48,322 bases of DNA from Acidimicrobiia bacterium (GTDB lineage: Bacteria; Actinomycetota; Acidimicrobiia; Acidimicrobiales; Aldehydirespiratoraceae): the NCBI GenBank assembly GCA_022821685.1, contig JAJEDD010000024.1, positions 1 through 48,322 on the forward strand, read 5' to 3'. A program made the translations under genes and the position numbers. A model generated the notes under the pieces. It worked only from the letters and a program-made list of their open reading frames with translations. It searched no databases and was not told the origin of the DNA. Below are positions 38,768 to 47,023 of this stretch, in pieces; position 1 is the stretch's first letter; every line of letters begins with the position of its first letter.

Positions 38768-41371
38768 ATGAAGTCGCTCACTGCGGCTGAGGTTCGCAAG
38801 GCCTTCGTCGACTTCTTCGTCGAGCGGGGCCACACCCACCACCCGTCGGCCAGCCTGATCCCCCACGACCCCACGCTGCTGTTCACGGTGGCGGGAATGG
38901 TGCCGTTCAAGTCGTACTTCACCGGCGAGCAGCAGGCCCCGTTCCCGAGGGCGGTCACCGTGCAGAAGTGCGTGCGGGCCGGGGGCAAGCACAACGACCT
39001 CGACGAGATCGGGCGCACCTCCCGCCACCTCACCTTCTTTGAGATGCTCGGCAACTTCAGCTTCGGCGACTACTTCAAGTCCGAGGCCTGCGCCTGGGCG
39101 TGGGAGCTCGTGACCGACGTGTTCGGCCTCGACGCGGAGCGGCTTTGGGTGACGGTCCACCACAGCGACGACGAGGCCGAGGCCATCTGGCGCGACGAGG
39201 TCGGCGTCGGTGCCGAGCGGATCCAGCGGCTCGGCGACGACAACTACTGGCGCATGGCTGATGTGGGCCCGTGCGGGCCGTGCTCGGAGATATTCTGGGA
39301 CAAGGGCCCCGACTACGGGCCCGGCGGCGGTCCCGCCCACGGCGGCGAGGAGCGCTACATCGAGGTCTGGAACCTGGTGTTCATGCAGTTCGAGAGCACC
39401 GCGGAGGGTGCCGAGATCCCGCTGCCCAAACCGTCGATCGACACCGGCCTGGGCCTCGAGCGCACCGTAGCCGTGCTCCAGGGCGTGGACTCGGTGTGGG
39501 AGACTGACGAGTTCGTGGCCCTGCTCGACGCGGCCGGGCGGCTCTCGGGCGCCGAGCTGGGCCAGTCCGAGGCCCGCGACGTGTCGCTTCGTATCCTGGC
39601 CGACCACGCCCGATCCACGTCGCTGCTGGTCAGCGACGGCGTGTTTCCCTCCAACGAGGACCGCGGCTACGTGCTGCGGCGCATCATCCGGCGGGCCGTG
39701 CGCCACGCCTACCTGCTCGGCGTCGAGGCGCCGGTGATGGGGGGCATGGTCGACGCGGTGGTCGAGGTGATGGGCGAGGCCTACCCCGACCTGGCCCGCA
39801 ACCACGGCTACGTGCGCGACGTGATCGACCGTGAGGAGCAGCGCTTCCGCCAGACGCTGCGCACCGGGCAGGCCATCCTCGACAGCCGCCTGGAGGCGCT
39901 CGAAGACGGCCAGCCGATCGACGGCGACGTGGCCTTCCTGTTGCACGACACCTACGGCTTCCCCCTTGAGGTGACTGTGGAGATCGCGGCCGAGAGGGGG
40001 GTGGAGGTCGATACCGAGGGCTTCGCGGCGGCGATGTCGCAACAGCAGGAGCGGGCTCGCAGCGCCCGCTCGGTGGCCGCAACCGACGATGTGGCCCCGC
40101 TTGTGGCTCTGCTCTCGGCGGCGGGACCGACCGAGTTCTGCGGCCGGGCCGAGCTGGCCGCGGTCGGGCGGGTGCTATACGCCGCCGACGGTCGGGTGGT
40201 GCTCGACCGCACGCCGTTCTATGCCGAGAGCGGCGGCCAGATAGGCGACACCGGCGAGATCTCCTGCGAGGCCACCGGTGCCCGGGCGCGGGTGGTCGAC
40301 ACCGTCTACGGGGTGCCCGACCTCCACGTTCATGTCGTGGAGGCCGTCGAGGGCGAGCTGCGGGTCGGCGATGAGGTCACTGCGGCGGTGGACGCCGAGC
40401 GCCGAGCCGGCATCCGGCGCAACCACACCGCCACCCACATCCTGCACTGGGCGCTGCGCGAGGTGCTGGGCGACCACGTCAAGCAGCAGGGATCCTGGGT
40501 CGGCCCCGACCGGTTGCGCTTCGACTTCAGCCACTACGAGTCTCTCACCGCCGCGCAGATCACCGAGGTGGAGGATCTGGTCAACTCCGAGGTGCTCGAC
40601 AATCAGTCGTGCCGCCACTACGAGACCACCTTCGACCACGCCCAGCAGATCGGCGCCGTCGCCTTCTTCGGCGACAAGTACGGCGACATGGTGCGGGTGC
40701 TGGAGGCCGGGCGCCACTCGGTGGAGCTTTGCGGCGGCACCCATGTGCGGGCCCTGGGCGACATCGGCGCGTTCCACGTCACCTCGGAGGCGTCGATCGG
40801 CGCCAACATTCGCAGGCTGGAGGCCATCACCGGCCACGACACCCTCACCCTGCTGCGCGACCAGCAGTCGCTGATCGACGATGTGGCCCGCTCGCTGGGG
40901 GTGCCCTCGGGCGAGTTGGCCGACGGCGTGGCCAAGCGCCAGACCGAGACCAAGGCTCTGCGCAGCGAGGTGGCCGAGTTGCGGCGTCGGGTGGCGCTGG
41001 GGCGGGTGCCGGAGCTGGCGGCTGCGGCGGTGGATGGGGTGGTGGTGGCCCGGGTGGAGGGCGTGGACCGCGACGGCCTGCGCGACCTGGCCGTCTCGAT
41101 CCGCGGCATTGACGGTGTGAGGGCGGTGGTGCTGGGAACCGCGCTCGACTCGGGGGGCGCGGCGCTGGCCGCCGCCGCGGTCGAGGGCGACGGGTTCCAC
41201 GCCGGCGAGCTCATCGACGACGCCAAGAAGACCATCGGCGGCGGGGGCCGGTCCGCAGCCGACCTCAGCGTGGCCGGGGGCCGCGATGCCGACCGTCTCG
41301 ACGAGGCCCTCGACCAGGCCCGATCCGCAGCCGGAATCAGCCTGAGGCAAAGAAGGTGCGCGGATGGGTGA
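38768..41371 (+). CDS. alaS: Alanyl-tRNA synthetase
   Basis: Class IIc synthetase of 867 residues that charges tRNA-Ala and edits mischarged Ser/Gly. It has the catalytic domain (SLTAAEVRKAFVDFFVERGH, motif 2 with RTSRHLTFFEMLGNFSFGDY, FWDKGPDYGPGGGPAHGG), tRNA recognition (SRLEALEDGQ), the editing domain with HTATHILHWALREVLGDHVK and CGGTHV zinc ligands, and the C-terminal DHHA1 region (GGGGRSAADLSVAGG). ATG 38768 (MKSLTAAEVRKAF) is the true start; the same frame is open back to 38630 through repeat copy 10, which would add 46 repeat-encoded residues. The TGA stop and last residues (RCADG) lie at the beginning of repeat copy 11. No Shine-Dalgarno sequence precedes the ATG. Confidence 0.95.
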   Translation: MKSLTAAEVRKAFVDFFVERGHTHHPSASLIPHDPTLLFTVAGMVPFKSYFTGEQQAPFPRAVTVQKCVRAGGKHNDLDEIGRTSRHLTFFEMLGNFSFGDYFKSEACAWAWELVTDVFGLDAERLWVTVHHSDDEAEAIWRDEVGVGAERIQRLGDDNYWRMADVGPCGPCSEIFWDKGPDYGPGGGPAHGGEERYIEVWNLVFMQFESTAEGAEIPLPKPSIDTGLGLERTVAVLQGVDSVWETDEFVALLDAAGRLSGAELGQSEARDVSLRILADHARSTSLLVSDGVFPSNEDRGYVLRRIIRRAVRHAYLLGVEAPVMGGMVDAVVEVMGEAYPDLARNHGYVRDVIDREEQRFRQTLRTGQAILDSRLEALEDGQPIDGDVAFLLHDTYGFPLEVTVEIAAERGVEVDTEGFAAAMSQQQERARSARSVAATDDVAPLVALLSAAGPTEFCGRAELAAVGRVLYAADGRVVLDRTPFYAESGGQIGDTGEISCEATGARARVVDTVYGVPDLHVHVVEAVEGELRVGDEVTAAVDAERRAGIRRNHTATHILHWALREVLGDHVKQQGSWVGPDRLRFDFSHYESLTAAQITEVEDLVNSEVLDNQSCRHYETTFDHAQQIGAVAFFGDKYGDMVRVLEAGRHSVELCGGTHVRALGDIGAFHVTSEASIGANIRRLEAITGHDTLTLLRDQQSLIDDVARSLGVPSGELADGVAKRQTETKALRSEVAELRRRVALGRVPELAAAAVDGVVVARVEGVDRDGLRDLAVSIRGIDGVRAVVLGTALDSGGAALAAAAVEGDGFHAGELIDDAKKTIGGGGRSAADLSVAGGRDADRLDEALDQARSAAGISLRQRRCADG

Positions 41372-41505
41372 GAGTCTCTCGCGTCGCAAGGGGGTCTTTC
41401 CCGCTCTTGTTCGCTGCGCTCACGGGCCGCCCAAACCCCGACAACACAGCCCACGGCCTCGTCCGTATGGGCCGGAATCGCTCACCAATTCGCTCGGCCT
41501 CTAAG
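41354..41505 (-). repeat. Dispersed intergenic repeat, copy 11 (full length, inverted, type B middle)
   Basis: Plus-strand left AGGTGCGCGGATGGGTGAGA, core complement, type B middle (GGGCCGCCCAAACCCCGACA), plus-strand right CTCACCAATTCGCTCGGCCT. It overlaps the alaS stop (41369-41371) and ends 47 bp before ruvX. Confidence 0.88.
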
Positions 41506-41552
41506 CGGATAGCGATCGATGCACTCGCCTGCCTGCGCCGCCTGTAGCTGAC

Positions 41553-41975
41553 ATGCGGGCCCTGGGGCTCGATCTGGGCGAGCGTCGGGTCGGGGTGGCG
41601 GTGTGCGACTCGGCCGGGACGGTGGCCACTCCGGTCGAGACCGTGGTGCGCACCGGCGACCCCGCCCGAGACGGGCAGGCCATCGTCGAGCAGGTGGAGG
41701 CGTGGCAGGCCGAGATCGTGGTGGTCGGGCTGCCCATCTCGCTCGACGGTTCGGAGGGTCCGGCCGCTCGGGCGGCCCGCATCGAGACCGAGCGCCTCGG
41801 GCGTCTCCTTTCGGTGCCCGTGGTTTCCTACGATGAGCGGCTGACGACCGTCATCGCGGAGCGGAGCCTCATGGAGCAGCAGATGAAGGGACCACAGAGG
41901 CGCGGGGTGGTCGACCAGGTGGCGGCCGCGGTGATGCTGCAGTCCTGGCTCGACGCCGGAATGCCCCGTGGCTGA
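41553..41975 (+). CDS. ruvX: Holliday junction resolvase-like protein RuvX (YqgF)
   Basis: RNase H-fold nuclease-like protein implicated in 16S rRNA processing and possibly recombination. The 140-residue product shows MRALGLDLGERRVGVAVCDS (first catalytic Asp), VVGLPISLDGSEGPAAR, the SYDERLTTVIAERSL motif with Asp-Glu, and VDQVAAAVMLQSWLD with the last Asp. ATG 41553 is the only family-like start. mltG overlaps its stop by 8 nt, the standard alaS-ruvX-mltG order. Confidence 0.93.
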   Translation: MRALGLDLGERRVGVAVCDSAGTVATPVETVVRTGDPARDGQAIVEQVEAWQAEIVVVGLPISLDGSEGPAARAARIETERLGRLLSVPVVSYDERLTTVIAERSLMEQQMKGPQRRGVVDQVAAAVMLQSWLDAGMPRG

Positions 41976-43515
41976 ACGCGCCGGGGGCGGTCGCCGCCCG
42001 TCGAAGCTGTCCAACTTCCTAACCGGACGCCCCGATGCTTCCCGCCCCAGCCCAGACCCGAAGGCCTCTGCCCGCCCCACCAAGCCGCCCAAGGCTTCGA
42101 AGCCGCCGAAGTCGGCAAGACCGCCCAAGGCACCTGGCCCGCCGAAGCCGGCAAGACCGCCCAAGGCGCCTGGGCCTGCGAAGTCTCCCAAGAGCCGTCG
42201 TGAGCGCCGGGCCGAGCAGTCCGCTCGTCGCGCTCAGCGGTCCCACCGCAAGGCTGCCCGCCGCGGCGAGCCCCGACCGGTGGCGGCTCGGGCCGGTTGG
42301 TCGACTGTCGATCAGGGCGAGATGGTGGTGGTGGAAGAGGAGCTTGGCGACGATCCCCTCGTCGACCCGGTCTACGATGCCGATGACCGCAACTGGGTGC
42401 GCTACCGGCCCTTCTGGGGCGGGTTCGCCCGCGTGGTGGTGCTGCTGGTGGTGGCGTTGCTGGCCGTCGGCTGGGTCCGGGGCCGCATCTACGGCTGGGT
42501 GGACGATCAGATCACCCCGGAGGGATTGCCGGGCGACGCGGTGGAGCTGACCATCCCCCAGGGGGCGTCCGTCAACGAGATCGCCGGCGAGCTTCAGAGC
42601 GCCGGGGTGATCTCCAACGCCACCGTCTTCCGCTACTGGCTGCGCTGCGACGGCGAACTGACCCTCACCGGATTCCTCGGCTGCGCCGAGGTGGTGGCCG
42701 TCGAGGCGGGCGACTACATCCTTTACGAGAACATGGACTTCGAGTCGGTGCGCACTGTGTTCGAGGCCGGGCCGTTGCCGGAGGTGTTCGAGCTGGTGAG
42801 GATTCCCGAGGGCCTTCGCTGGAGCGAGATGGCGCTGCGCCTGCAACAGGAGAATCCGGCCTTCGACTGGGAGGACTTGGAGGCGGCCTACGTGTCGCTG
42901 GTGGGCGAGGCGTCGTATCTGCCCGAGGACGCGCCGGTGCGCAGCCTCGAGGGCATGCTCTTCCCGGCCACCTACGACATCAGCGCCCAAGACCTCGGCG
43001 ACGAGCAGGGCTTCCTGCTGCGCCTCTCCGACGAGTTCGACCGCCGCTTCGCTCGCCTGCTGCAAGATCCCGGCCTCCACTCCGACATCGTCGAGTTGGA
43101 CCTGACGCCCTACGAGGTGGTCATCGTGGCCAGTCTCATCGAGGAGGAGGCCCTGGTGGCCGAGGATCGGGCCAAGATCGCCCGGGTGATCTACAACCGG
43201 CTGGCCGACGGCATGCGCCTCGAGATCGACGCCACTGCCTGCTACGCCGCGGCCAAGTCGTGCGCCGATCTCACCTCGGCCGACATCCGCCGGGATTCGC
43301 CCTGGAACACTCGGGTGGCGCCGGGCCTGCCGCCCACGCCGATCTCGGCGCCGGGCGAGGCGTCGCTGGTGGCCGCGCTTCAGCCGGTGGACGGCGACTG
43401 GCTGTTCTACGTCCGCACCGACGAGGGCGGGGTGCGGGGCGCCCACCACTTCCACCGAACGCTGGAAGAGCACAACGAGCAGGTCGTCGTCTGCCGCGAG
43501 CTCGGCTACTGCTGA
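41968..43515 (+). CDS. mltG: Endolytic murein transglycosylase MltG
   Basis: Membrane-anchored lytic transglycosylase that cuts nascent glycan strands. The 515-residue product begins with a long cytoplasmic Lys/Pro/Arg-rich region containing PPK-based repeats (PPKASKPPKSARPPKAPGPP, about 38-72) and a basic RRERRAEQSARRAQR stretch. One transmembrane helix (VVVLLVVALLAVGWVRG, about 154-170), a LysM-like domain (IPQGASVNEIAGELQSAGVI) and the YceG domain follow, with LEGMLFPATYDI, the catalytic Glu in VIVASLIEEEAL, RVIYNRL and SPWNTRVAPGLPPTPISAPG. GTG 41968 overlaps ruvX. The repetitive N-terminus is longer than in typical MltG and may be disordered or nucleic-acid or partner binding; that is inference. 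Confidence 0.92.
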   Translation: MAERAGGGRRPSKLSNFLTGRPDASRPSPDPKASARPTKPPKASKPPKSARPPKAPGPPKPARPPKAPGPAKSPKSRRERRAEQSARRAQRSHRKAARRGEPRPVAARAGWSTVDQGEMVVVEEELGDDPLVDPVYDADDRNWVRYRPFWGGFARVVVLLVVALLAVGWVRGRIYGWVDDQITPEGLPGDAVELTIPQGASVNEIAGELQSAGVISNATVFRYWLRCDGELTLTGFLGCAEVVAVEAGDYILYENMDFESVRTVFEAGPLPEVFELVRIPEGLRWSEMALRLQQENPAFDWEDLEAAYVSLVGEASYLPEDAPVRSLEGMLFPATYDISAQDLGDEQGFLLRLSDEFDRRFARLLQDPGLHSDIVELDLTPYEVVIVASLIEEEALVAEDRAKIARVIYNRLADGMRLEIDATACYAAAKSCADLTSADIRRDSPWNTRVAPGLPPTPISAPGEASLVAALQPVDGDWLFYVRTDEGGVRGAHHFHRTLEEHNEQVVVCRELGYC

Positions 43516-43671
43516 TGCTGGTGTGCTTTGCCGACGTTCGGTGTCGGGGCTGGGTCGCTGATGCCGGGGGAGGGCCGATGCGGCGGTTGGCGGGCGCGCT
43601 GGATGCCGGGAGAGGCGCCGATGTCGGAACTCGGAGGCGGGTCGGATGAGGTCCACACGGGGGGAGTGCTG

Positions 43672-44595
43672 ATGGGGGAGCGAGCGGCCGGGCGGGTGGC
43701 GGCGGTGATCGGCGACCCGGCCCGCCACTCGCGCTCGCCCGCCATCCACAAGGCGGCCTTCGCCGCGACGGGCATCGACTGGGCGTTCACCGCCTTCGAG
43801 GTGCCCGCGGGCGGCGGTGCGGCGGCGCTGGCTGTGATGAGAGTGCTGGGGCTGGCCGGGCTGTCGGTCACGATGCCGCTCAAGGCGGAGGCAGCCGAGG
43901 CCGCCGACGTGCGTGACGATGTGGTGGAGGTGCTCGGCGCGGCCAACTGCATCGTGCCGCTGGGCGACGGGCGGCTGCGGGCCGCCAACACCGACGCGGC
44001 CGGTTTTCTGGCCGGACTGAAAGCCGACGCCGGGATCAGCGCCGTCGGTCTTCGGGTCGCGCTGCTGGGCGCGGGCGGCGCCGCCCGGGCAGTGGCGTTG
44101 GGACTGGCCACTGCAGGGGCGGCCGATGTCGCGGTGATCAACCGCACCCCGGCCAGAGCGGAGGCCGCGGTAGCTGCCGCCAACTCGGCCGTCCGGCCAC
44201 CCCAGTCGGGCGAGGCGGATGAGGCGGGTCGAGCCAGCGAGAAGTGCGATACGGCCGAGTCGGTTGAGTCAAGCCGGGCCGGGGTGGGCCGGGTCGGATC
44301 GCTTGACGACGTCGGTGGCGCCGACCTCGTGGTGAACGCCACCTCAGTGGGCATGGGCGCGCCTGCTTCGAGATCAGGTATGCCCTGCGATCCGGCCCTG
44401 CTGCGGCCGGGCCAGGTGGCGGTGGACTTGATCTACGAGCCGCTGGAGACGGCCTGGCTGGCTGCGGTGCGCCAGCGGGGCGTGGAGGCGCACAACGGCC
44501 TGTCGATGCTGGTCCACCAGGCCGCGGCGGCTTTCGAGCTGTGGACTGGTGTCGGAGCGCCTGTAGAGGTGATGCGCCGGGCCGCATTGCGCTGA
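43672..44595 (+). CDS. aroE: Shikimate dehydrogenase
   Basis: NADPH-dependent reduction of 3-dehydroshikimate in aromatic amino-acid synthesis. The 307-residue product has RVAAVIGDPARHSRSPAIHK, SVTMPLKAEA (catalytic Lys), AANCIVPLGDGRLRAANTDA (Asp), the nucleotide-binding GAGGAARAVALGLA and VVNATSVGMG. An insertion of about 38 low-complexity residues (SGEADEAGRASEKCDTAESV) follows NRTPARAEAAVAAA, roughly where NADP-ribose specificity is set. ATG 43672 has GGGGGAG as ribosome site; the frame is open to 43528, but that region (and the whole 43516-43671 gap) looks noncoding. aroC and aroK, often between aroE and aroB in actinobacteria, are absent. Confidence 0.9.
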   Translation: MGERAAGRVAAVIGDPARHSRSPAIHKAAFAATGIDWAFTAFEVPAGGGAAALAVMRVLGLAGLSVTMPLKAEAAEAADVRDDVVEVLGAANCIVPLGDGRLRAANTDAAGFLAGLKADAGISAVGLRVALLGAGGAARAVALGLATAGAADVAVINRTPARAEAAVAAANSAVRPPQSGEADEAGRASEKCDTAESVESSRAGVGRVGSLDDVGGADLVVNATSVGMGAPASRSGMPCDPALLRPGQVAVDLIYEPLETAWLAAVRQRGVEAHNGLSMLVHQAAAAFELWTGVGAPVEVMRRAALR

Positions 44596-44713
44596 CGATT
44601 CGGGCCCGGATTGCCGACGAGTGGAAGCCGGGCTGAGGTGATGCGCCGGGCCGCATTGCGCACGAATTGAAGCCGGGCTGCGCCGCGTGACGCGTAGGGC
44701 TGCATTGCGCTGA
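44566..44713 (+). repeat. Tandem duplication of the aroE 3' end
   Basis: GAGGTGATGCGCCGGGCCGC (continuing ATTGCGC) occurs at 44566, as the last codons of aroE, and again at 44635, a 69-bp period. GAAGCCGGGCT recurs near the end of each unit, and a third partial unit CTGCATTGCGCTGA lies at 44700-44713. It fills the aroE-aroB gap. Confidence 0.8.
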
Positions 44714-44736
44714 AGTTCCGGCAGCCGGCCCGTCGG

Positions 44737-44742
44737 TAGGAT
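44737..44742 (+). promoter_or_regulatory. Leaderless-type -10 hexamer (TAGGAT) for aroB
   Basis: TAGGAT ends 6 nt before GTG 44749. Confidence 0.5.
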
Positions 44743-44748
44743 CGCGGG

Positions 44749-45789
44749 GTGTCGCCGCCCGCCCTACTGGATCATTCATCGTCTGCTCAGGTAGTGACTG
44801 TGGCGCTGGGCGAGCGCTCCTATGACGTTCATGTCGGGGCCGGGGTCCGCCACCGGCTCGGCTCGGTCATGCCGGCCGGGGCGCGTCGGGCTGCGGTTAT
44901 CACCCAGGCCGGCGTCGGCTGGAACGTCGACAGCGGCCTCGACCAGTCGGTGTTCACCGTGGCCGACGGCGAGGAGGCCAAGTCGCTGAGCGAGGTCGAG
45001 CGGCTCTGCCGGGCCATGTCGCGGGCGGGCTTCACCCGCTCCGATGTGATCGTGGCCGTCGGCGGGGGAGTGGTCACCGACCTGGCCGGCTTCGTGGCCG
45101 CCGTCTACCACCGCGGCATGGGCTACATCTCGGTGGCCACCACCCTGCTGGCCCAGGTGGACGCGGCCATCGGGGGCAAGACCGGAGTCAACCTGCCCGA
45201 GGGCAAGAACCTGCTCGGCGCCTTCTGGCAGCCCCACGCCGTGCTCTGCGACACCGAGACGCTGTCCACCCTTCCGCCGCGGGAGCTGCGCAGCGGCTGG
45301 GGAGAGCTGGCCAAGTACCATTTTCTGACCGGCGACGACCTCGAGGCGCTCGACACCGATTCCAGGATCGCCGCCGCGGTGCGCATCAAGGCCGAGGTGG
45401 TGGCGGCCGACGAGCGCGAGGGGGGCCGGCGGGCCGTCCTGAACTACGGCCATACGCTGGCCCACGCCATCGAGACGGCGGGCCGCTACGACCTTCGCCA
45501 CGGCGAGGCGGTGGCCGTCGGCCTCGTGTACGCGGCCGAGGTGGCCATGCGGCTGGGCCGCATCGACTCCGAGCGGGTGGCCACCCACCGCCGGGTGGTG
45601 TCGGGCTACGGCCTGCCGTACCGGCTGCCCGCGGGTATCGACGACGACGAAGAGCTGCTGGCGCTGTTCGGACGCGACAAGAAGGCCGTCGACGGCGTCA
45701 CCTTCGTGCTCGACTCCGACCGCGGCGTGGAGCCGGTGACGGGCGTGCCCGAGACAGTGCAGCGCGAAGCGCTGGCGGCCATTCGATGA
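44749..45789 (+). CDS. aroB: 3-dehydroquinate synthase
   Basis: NAD- and metal-dependent cyclisation of DAHP to 3-dehydroquinate, second step of the shikimate pathway. The 346-residue product shows VGGGVVTDLAGFVAAVYHRG, TTLLAQVDAAIGGKTGVNLP, LPPRELRSGWGELAKYHFL (metal Glu), LNYGHTLAHAIE (metal His), RHGEAVAVGLVYA (metal His) and GRDKKAVDGVTFVL. The 12-15 residue leader (SPPALLDHSSSAQ) is poorly conserved. The start is supported by TAGGAT 6 nt upstream, so aroB may be transcribed separately from aroE. Confidence 0.95.
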   Translation: MSPPALLDHSSSAQVVTVALGERSYDVHVGAGVRHRLGSVMPAGARRAAVITQAGVGWNVDSGLDQSVFTVADGEEAKSLSEVERLCRAMSRAGFTRSDVIVAVGGGVVTDLAGFVAAVYHRGMGYISVATTLLAQVDAAIGGKTGVNLPEGKNLLGAFWQPHAVLCDTETLSTLPPRELRSGWGELAKYHFLTGDDLEALDTDSRIAAAVRIKAEVVAADEREGGRRAVLNYGHTLAHAIETAGRYDLRHGEAVAVGLVYAAEVAMRLGRIDSERVATHRRVVSGYGLPYRLPAGIDDDEELLALFGRDKKAVDGVTFVLDSDRGVEPVTGVPETVQREALAAIR

Positions 45790-45856
45790 GCGACCGGTCG
45801 CGGCCAGCGGTGCGCTGGGCTCGATTGCCCGTCCGGCGAGGGCTGGAGGCGCCTAG

Positions 45857-46996
45857 ATGAACGTCGCGCCGACCGCGGCTGCGGCTCGGGGCAGCCTCCC
45901 GCCCCTTCGGGTGGACGGCCGGCTCGGCCGGTTCCGCGACCGGCTGGACGAAGAGGGCCTTGACGCGGCCGTGATCGTCGAGCCCTCCAACGTGAGATGG
46001 CTCGCCGGCTTCACCGGCTCCAACGGCACAGTGGTGGTGCTCGGCTCGGGCGAGACCCTCCTCGTCACCGACTCCCGCTACGTCGAGCAGGCCCCCGCCC
46101 AGCTCGCCGACGCCGGCTGCACCCACGAGGTGGAGGTGGTGGTGGCCCGCCGAGCCGCCGACGCGGTGGCAGACAGGCTCGCCGCAGCCGAGCGGCTCGG
46201 CCTGGAGGACAGCATCGCCTGGCGCGAGCAGATCCGCTGGAGCGAGGCGGTCGATGCGGCCACCGTGCCGCTCACCGAGGCGGTGGAGGAGCTGCGGGCG
46301 GTCAAAGATTCGGCCGAGCTGGCCCGCATCCAAGCGGCGGCGGGGATCGCCGATGAGGCGCTGGCCGCGGCCGAGCCCATGCTGCGGCCCGGAGTGAGCG
46401 AGGCCCAGGTCCAGCAGGCCCTCGACGACGCCATCCGGGCCGCGGGCTCATCCGGCCCCGCCTACGACACCATCGTGGCCTCGGGTCCCAACAGCGCGCT
46501 GCCCCACGCCCGCCCGACCGAGCGAAGGCTCCAGGCCGGCGATCTCGTGATCGTCGATGTGGGAGCAACGGTGGACGGCTACCGCAGCGACATGACCCGC
46601 ACGTTCATCGTGGGCGATTCCCGCGAGGGCGCTTCGGGCGAGCAGGCTGCCGCCATGGTGGAGCTGGTGGGCCGCAGCCAGTCGGCCGGAGTTGAGGCGG
46701 TGCGTCCCGGCATCGAGGCGGGCGACGTCGACGCAGCCTGCCGCGCCGTCATCGAGGAGGCCGGCCTGGGCGAGGCCTTCGTGCACGGCACGGGGCACGG
46801 CGTCGGGCTCGACATCCACGAGCTGCCCCGAGTGGCCTCGGGATCGAGCGCGGTGCTGGCGCCCGGCAATGTGTTGACCGTCGAGCCGGGCGTGTACCTT
46901 CCCGGAGTCGGCGGCGCCAGAGTGGAGGACCTGCTGGTCGTCACCGACGACGGATGCCGCCGGATCACCCGCTACCCGAAGACTCCGCCGGTCTGA
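45857..46996 (+). CDS. pepQ: M24 aminopeptidase P / Xaa-Pro dipeptidase family
   Basis: Metallopeptidase that removes residues ahead of, or dipeptides containing, proline. The 379-residue product has an N-terminal creatinase-like domain (about 20-140; AAVIVEPSNVRWLAGFTGSN, GETLLVTDSRYVEQA) and a pita-bread catalytic domain with all five metal ligands: two Asp in VIVDVGATVDGYRSDMTRTF, His in HGTGHGVGLDIHELP, Glu in TVEPGVYLPG and Glu in GARVEDLLVV. It is located between aroB and efp as in mycobacteria. ATG 45857 is preceded by GGAGG (45843-45847). Exact substrate preference is not predictable. Confidence 0.93.
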   Translation: MNVAPTAAAARGSLPPLRVDGRLGRFRDRLDEEGLDAAVIVEPSNVRWLAGFTGSNGTVVVLGSGETLLVTDSRYVEQAPAQLADAGCTHEVEVVVARRAADAVADRLAAAERLGLEDSIAWREQIRWSEAVDAATVPLTEAVEELRAVKDSAELARIQAAAGIADEALAAAEPMLRPGVSEAQVQQALDDAIRAAGSSGPAYDTIVASGPNSALPHARPTERRLQAGDLVIVDVGATVDGYRSDMTRTFIVGDSREGASGEQAAAMVELVGRSQSAGVEAVRPGIEAGDVDAACRAVIEEAGLGEAFVHGTGHGVGLDIHELPRVASGSSAVLAPGNVLTVEPGVYLPGVGGARVEDLLVVTDDGCRRITRYPKTPPV

Positions 46997-47023
46997 CTTC
47001 CCAACCCGCCCCCCGGAGGCCAA

